Source: Streptomyces nymphaeiformis (GTDB lineage: Bacteria; Actinomycetota; Actinomycetes; Streptomycetales; Streptomycetaceae). From it: DNA of 64,000 nt. The stretch covers positions 620,001 through 684,000 of the forward strand of contig NZ_JACHJY010000001.1 of assembly GCF_014203895.1 (NCBI RefSeq). The letters are read 5' to 3'. Positions 60,381 to 64,000 of the stretch are shown piece after piece. A program made the translations under genes and the position numbers. Position 1 is the stretch's first letter. The number at the start of each line of letters is the position of its first letter. A model generated the notes under the pieces. The model saw only the letters and a program-made list of their open reading frames with translations, did not search any database and was not told where the DNA came from.

Positions 60381-61045
60381 CGCCAGCGCGGCGCGAGCGC
60401 GGGGCCGAGTTGGTCGAGGTACTGCTCGGTGAGCGCGCGGATGGCCTCCAGGCTGCCGTCCGTACCCCGGCCCCACATCTGCCCGGTCACCCGCATCACC
60501 CCGCTGAACGCGGCCACCGCGATCCGGGGGCGCGGGTCCTCGTCGACGTCGAGGCCCTCGCGCGCGGCGATGATCCGGGCGATGGTCTCCTCCATCTCGG
60601 TGGAGCGGCGCAGATGGACGGCGAGCAGCGCGGGCGTCGACTCGATCATGCGGTACGTGCGCAGGTGCAGGTCGACGGGGATGACCTCTTCGATCGCCTC
60701 GCCGATGGTGTCCCAGGCGCTCAGGACGGCGTTGCGCATCGCGTCGATCGGGGCCTCGTCCGGGGGCCGCTGCCCGAGGGCGTGCACGAAACGCTCCTCG
60801 GTCATCTGCTGGACGGCGAAGACGGCCTCCTCCTTGGAGGAGAAGTACCGGAAGAAGGTGCGCTGGGAGACCTCCACGGCGTCGACGATCTCGTCGACGG
60901 TGGTCGCCTCGTAACCGTGGCGGGTGAAGAGCTCCAGGGCGACCCGGATCAGCGCGTCGCGCGTGCGCTGCTTCTTCCGCTCGCGCAGTCCGGGCACGGG
61001 CGCAGGCACGGGCGCAGGCACGGGCGCGGACACGGGCACGGTCAC
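60374..61045 (-). CDS. TetR-family repressor of the adjacent MFS exporter
   Basis: This is a 223-residue TetR regulator. A Pro/Val/Ala repeat (PVSAPVPAPVPAPVP) precedes the helix-turn-helix (ALIRVALELFTRHGYEATTVDEIVDAVEVSQRTFFRYFSSKEEAV), then an AcrR-like C-terminal domain. The GTG at 61045 follows GAGGA. It is divergent from the exporter gene with TGACAG/CTGTCA repeats between. The tandem 15-bp array runs across its stop codon. Confidence 0.92.
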   Translation of the reverse strand: MTVPVSAPVPAPVPAPVPGLRERKKQRTRDALIRVALELFTRHGYEATTVDEIVDAVEVSQRTFFRYFSSKEEAVFAVQQMTEERFVHALGQRPPDEAPIDAMRNAVLSAWDTIGEAIEEVIPVDLHLRTYRMIESTPALLAVHLRRSTEMEETIARIIAAREGLDVDEDPRPRIAVAAFSGVMRVTGQMWGRGTDGSLEAIRALTEQYLDQLGPALAPRWRD

Positions 61046-61108
61046 GTCGGGGTCCTCTTTTCCGGCATTTCGTCCTGCTCAGCGTACCTGTGAGCTACGT
61101 GACAGTTA

Positions 61109-61149
61109 CCGACGCATGAATCGCTTTGTCAATTGTCAGTCGCTGTCAT
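61109..61149. promoter_or_regulatory. Candidate TetR operator/exporter promoter
   Basis: The AT-richer divergent gap carries TGACAG near 61110 and CTGTCA at 61144-61149 as inverted copies, with two TTGTCA repeats (61126-61131 and 61133-61138) between. ATTAGC near 61148 could be a -10 for the exporter gene, whose ATG is at 61162. Confidence 0.45.
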
Positions 61150-61161
61150 TAGCCTCGTTCC

Positions 61162-62784
61162 ATGACTAGTCAGACCACCGTGGAAAAGGCCCCGCAGGGT
61201 CAGGGGGACACCCGGGAACCCGTACCGGTCCCGGCGAAGGGACTGCGCGGCCACCCGTGGCTGACCCTCTTCGGCGTCGCAGTGGGCGTGATGATGGTCG
61301 CGCTCGACGGCACGATCGTCGCCATCGCCAACCCCGCCATCAAGGACGACCTCGGCGCCACCCTCGCCCAGGTCCAGTGGATCACCAACGGCTACCTGCT
61401 CGCGCTCGCCGTCGCCCTGATCACCGCCGGCAAGCTCGGCGACCGCTTCGGCCACCGGCAGACCTTCCTCATCGGCATCGCGGGCTTCGCCGGTGCCTCC
61501 GGCGCGATCGGCCTGTCGCACTCCATCGGCGCCGTGATCGCGTTCCGCGTCCTGCAGGGCCTCTTCGGCGCCCTGCTGATGCCGGCCGCGCTCGGCCTGC
61601 TGCGCGCCACCTTCCCCGCCGAGAAGCTGAACATGGCGATCGGCATCTGGGGCATGGTCATCGGCGCGTCCACGGCCGGCGGCCCGATCCTCGGCGGCTT
61701 CCTCGTGGAGCACGTCAGCTGGCAGTCCGTCTTCTTCATCAACGTGCCGGTGGGCGTCGTCGCGCTCGTCCTCGGCCTGCTCATCCTCAAGGACCACCGC
61801 GCCGAGAACGCGCCGCGCTCCTTCGACCTCCTCGGCATCCTGCTGCTCTCCGGCGCCATGGCCTCCCTCGTCTGGAGCCTCATCAAGGCCGGCGAGTCCT
61901 GGGGCTGGTCCAGCGGCAAGACCTGGGGCTGCCTGATCGGCGCGCTGTTCCTGTTCGCGGTCTTCGCCTTCTGGGAGACCAAGGTCAAGGAGCCGCTGAT
62001 CCCGCTGGCCATGTTCCGTTCCGTGCCGCTCTCGGCCGGCGTGGTCCTCATGGTCCTGATGGCCTTCGCCTTCATGGGCGGCCTCTTCTTCGTGACCTTC
62101 TACCTCCAGGGCGTGAAGGGGCTCGGCCCGGTCGACGCCGGTCTGCGCCTGCTGCCGCTGACCGCGATGATGATCGTCTCCTCGCCGCTGGCCGGCGCGC
62201 TGATCACCAAGTTCGGGCCGCGCGTGCCGCTCGTCGGCGGCATGGTCTGCACGGCCGTCGCGATGTTCGGCATGATCACGCTCACCAGCGGCACCAGCAC
62301 GCTCACCATGTCCCTCTGGTTCGCCCTTCTCGGCCTGGGCCTCGCCCCGGTCATGGTCGGCGCGACCGAGGTCATCGTCGGCAACGCGCCCCTTGAGCTG
62401 TCCGGCGTGGCCGGCGGTCTGCAGCAGGCCGCCATGCAGGTCGGCGGCGCGCTCGGCACGGCGGTGCTCGGCGCCGTCATGTCCTCGAAGGTCGCCGACT
62501 CCTTCGCGGGGAACTGGAAGGAGGCCGGCATCCCGGTCCCGGCCGACCCGCGCCTCGAGCAGGCCGCCGAGTTCGGCATGGCGCCGCCGGAGCTGGCCCA
62601 CGCGCCGGGGATGACCCCCGGTCTCTTCCAGCAGATCACCGGGGTCATCCACGACACCTTCCTCGACGGCATGGGCCTGGCCTTCACCGTCGCCGGCGGC
62701 GTCGCGGTCGTCGCCGCCCTGGTCGCCACGCTCACCAAGCGCGGTGAGAACGCGGAGGCCGGAGGCATGGGCGGCCACATCTGA
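61162..62784 (+). CDS. DHA2-family multidrug MFS exporter (EmrB/QacA type)
   Basis: This 540-residue protein has 14 predicted helices. Family motifs are MMVALDGTIVAIANPAI (motif D1 of 14-TM exporters), WITNGYLLALA, GKLGDRFGHRQTFLIG (motif A) and GGPILGGFL (motif C, an antiporter feature). It should export toxic or secondary compounds with proton exchange. It is divergent from a TetR gene, the usual drug-inducible arrangement. A C-terminal hydrophilic segment (about 455-505) separates the last helices. A hairpin follows. Confidence 0.94.
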   Translation: MTSQTTVEKAPQGQGDTREPVPVPAKGLRGHPWLTLFGVAVGVMMVALDGTIVAIANPAIKDDLGATLAQVQWITNGYLLALAVALITAGKLGDRFGHRQTFLIGIAGFAGASGAIGLSHSIGAVIAFRVLQGLFGALLMPAALGLLRATFPAEKLNMAIGIWGMVIGASTAGGPILGGFLVEHVSWQSVFFINVPVGVVALVLGLLILKDHRAENAPRSFDLLGILLLSGAMASLVWSLIKAGESWGWSSGKTWGCLIGALFLFAVFAFWETKVKEPLIPLAMFRSVPLSAGVVLMVLMAFAFMGGLFFVTFYLQGVKGLGPVDAGLRLLPLTAMMIVSSPLAGALITKFGPRVPLVGGMVCTAVAMFGMITLTSGTSTLTMSLWFALLGLGLAPVMVGATEVIVGNAPLELSGVAGGLQQAAMQVGGALGTAVLGAVMSSKVADSFAGNWKEAGIPVPADPRLEQAAEFGMAPPELAHAPGMTPGLFQQITGVIHDTFLDGMGLAFTVAGGVAVVAALVATLTKRGENAEAGGMGGHI

Positions 62785-62828
62785 CAGATCGCCCGTCAGG
62801 GCCGTCAGGGCCGTCAGGGTTCCCGTAG

Positions 62829-62865
62829 GGGGCCGTCACCCGTTCGCATGAACGGGGGCGGCCCC
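62829..62865 (+). terminator. Terminator after the DHA2 exporter
   Basis: GGGGCCG...CCCGTTC pairs with GAACGGG...CGGCCCC (62829-62865) around a 4-nt loop, with a small internal bulge. Just before it, GTCAGGGCC is repeated in tandem. Confidence 0.75.
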
Positions 62866-62934
62866 TCTTCCCTTGCCGGGAGCCCTCCGCCATTCTCGTG
62901 ATTACAGAGAGTGACGAAACGGGGGTTCATCAGC

Positions 62935-63360
62935 ATGGACAAGAAGAAAGTCCTCACCGGTACGGCCATCACGGCCCTCCTCCTGACCGCCCTGACGGCG
63001 GCACCGGCGTCCCCGGCGGCCTCGGCCTCCTCGGTAGCGGCGACAGCCGCACCGGCCGTCGCGCCGTCCGGGACCGTGCTCGGCGCTTGTGGGCCGGGGC
63101 GGCTCTGCCTCTGGCCCAAGTCCGACTTCAAGGGCAGGCCGTGGACGCACGAGCTGGCGACGACCGACATCGACAGCTGCGTCGCCCTGCCGCCGGGCAC
63201 CTCGGCCCAGTCCCTCGCGAACCGCACGGGCCGACCGGTCACCACGTACCAGTCGGCCGAGTGCGCGGAGACGGGGGAGTTCGAGACGTACCCGGGGCGG
63301 GGGACCTGGGTGCCGCAGACGGCCTACGAGGTCAGAGCGTTCAAGCTGTGGGAGCGGTAG
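62935..63360 (+). CDS. Secreted small protein, peptidase-inhibitor family I36-like
   Basis: This is a 141-residue exported protein. A Sec signal (KKKVLTGTAITALLLTALTAAPASPAASA) is followed by a short Ala/Pro spacer. The mature domain starts about residue 50 with CGPGRLCLWPKSDFKGRPW, the pattern of the I36/beta-gamma-crystallin-like inhibitors of Streptomyces (four Cys in all). It could inhibit extracellular metalloproteases such as the M4 enzyme at 28237-30426, but that is inference. The ATG at 62935 is preferred over one at 62911. Its 3' end overlaps the channel gene by 20 bp. Confidence 0.82.
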   Translation: MDKKKVLTGTAITALLLTALTAAPASPAASASSVAATAAPAVAPSGTVLGACGPGRLCLWPKSDFKGRPWTHELATTDIDSCVALPPGTSAQSLANRTGRPVTTYQSAECAETGEFETYPGRGTWVPQTAYEVRAFKLWER

Positions 63361-64000
63361 GCGAGGGGACCTCCTGGGGTTCGCTCGGTCCCGGAGGGGC
63401 GGAGAGCCGGGCCACCTCGGCGCGGAGCTCCCGGACCTCCAGGGTGAGCGCCTCCAGGAGCTCCGTCTGCCGGCGCTCCACGGCGTCGTCCCGGTCGAAG
63501 CGGGAGATGAACCAGGCCGCGATGTTCGCCGTGACGACACCGAGCAGGGCGATGCCGGAGAGCATCAGGCCCACCGCGAGGACCCGGCCGAGACCCGTGG
63601 TCGGGGCGTGGTCGCCGTAGCCGACGGTGGTCATCGTGGTGAACGACCACCACACCGCGTCCCCGAGCGTCTTGATGTTGCCGTTCGGGGCGTCCCGCTC
63701 CACGTGCAGCACGGCCAGCGAGCCGAACATCATCAGCCCGACCACCGCTCCCGCCACATACGTGGTGAGCGTTATCTGCGGGGCCATCCGGGCCCGCCGG
63801 CCCACGAGGAGGAGCGTGGAGACGACCCGCAGCAGCCGCAGCGGCTGCACCATCGGCAGTATCACCGCGAGCAGGTCGAGCAGATGGCCGCGCACGAAGC
63901 ACCGGCGGTCCGGGGCGAGCGCGAGACGGACGAGGTAGTCGAGGGCGAAGGCGCCCCAGACGGTCCACTCGACGTGGGTGCACAGCCGGTGCACCCACGG
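63341..64000 (-). CDS. Potassium channel family protein (5' end outside window)
   Basis: This is a voltage-gated-like potassium channel fragment of 220 residues. The selectivity filter is TMTTVGYGDHAP. Preceding helices include an S4-like Arg-rich segment (LRLLRVVSTLLLVGRRAR) and S5, then the pore and S6 (LAVGLMLSGIALLGVVTANIAAWFI). A C-terminal coiled coil (ERRQTELLEALTLEVRELRAEVARL) follows. The frame is open to the window edge (the codons before residue H read PWV), so the S1-S3 region and start lie outside. Transport is K+ across the cytoplasmic membrane. Confidence 0.9.
   Translation of the reverse strand, partial: PWVHRLCTHVEWTVWGAFALDYLVRLALAPDRRCFVRGHLLDLLAVILPMVQPLRLLRVVSTLLLVGRRARMAPQITLTTYVAGAVVGLMMFGSLAVLHVERDAPNGNIKTLGDAVWWSFTTMTTVGYGDHAPTTGLGRVLAVGLMLSGIALLGVVTANIAAWFISRFDRDDAVERRQTELLEALTLEVRELRAEVARLSAPPGPSEPQEVPSPTAPTA

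Noticed and set aside
57954..60476. 840-codon ORF reading through the 15-bp repeats and the DUF1023 gene
   Set aside because: The DUF1023 part is in another frame; only the last ~306 codons (DUF4429-SHOCT) are the real gene.

Overview
The window is very GC-rich, with third-position G/C bias, many GTG starts and short or overlapping intergenic gaps, and dense two-component, MarR, TetR and LysR regulation. This is typical of a Streptomyces chromosome. The order fasR-fabD-fabH-acpP-fabF followed by a convergent DUF3145 gene, together with nearby matB and mbl, matches the conserved core of Streptomyces (the SCO2386-2391, SCO2444 and SCO2451 neighbourhood of S. coelicolor, from memory). No rRNA, tRNA, CRISPR, transposase or phage gene was seen.

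Layout. 1-3323: a Tat-exported phosphocholine-type phospholipase C (cut by the left edge) and a divergent ohr/ohrR peroxide-sensing pair with a palindromic operator. 3421-11382: the most unusual block, a compact cryptic gene cluster: ketosynthase, acyl carrier protein, a DxDD-type (class II) terpene cyclase, a Nudix hydrolase and a P450 on the minus strand, divergent from a WS/DGAT-type acyltransferase and a second P450. A GNAT/MFS pair follows, then malonyl-CoA synthetase (matB). 15379-21138: LuxR-type two-component system, NarK-like transporter, a GAF histidine-kinase-like protein with a degenerate ATP domain, and mbl. 21426-27161: repeat-rich zinc-ribbon membrane protein, a second Ohr module (MarR, CurA-like reductase, Ohr), a Ser/Thr kinase and an EI24 protein. 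27138-37170: LysR and an exported thermolysin-type protease, nitrilase-family amidase with LysR and a beta-hydroxyacid dehydrogenase, TetR with a GH3 beta-glucosidase, and an SGNH lipoprotein.

37430-43085: the housekeeping type II fatty-acid synthase operon with its activator FasR. Downstream of fabF lies a 55-bp duplicate of the fabF 3' end. 43165-50861: pirin, then a cell-envelope group: L,D-transpeptidase lipoprotein divergent from femX-murJ, then a response regulator/kinase/lipoprotein operon with two overlapping gene junctions. 50868-57555: serine beta-lactamase-like protein, MerR with an aldo-keto reductase behind a textbook 19-bp-spacer promoter, an acyltransferase-3/DUF1023 hydrolase operon, and a NarL/DesR-like two-component system that appears to share an operator with that operon. 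57556-64000: a repeat-filled intergenic region, DUF4429-SHOCT protein, a second DUF1023 hydrolase, a 10 x 15-bp minisatellite, a TetR-controlled DHA2 drug exporter, an I36-like secreted inhibitor, and a potassium channel cut by the right edge.

Functional themes are lipid and fatty-acid chemistry, envelope maintenance and one-gene/one-regulator stress modules. The candidate undescribed system is the 3.4-11.4 kb terpene-cyclase/ketosynthase cluster. Its end product cannot be read from the sequence.
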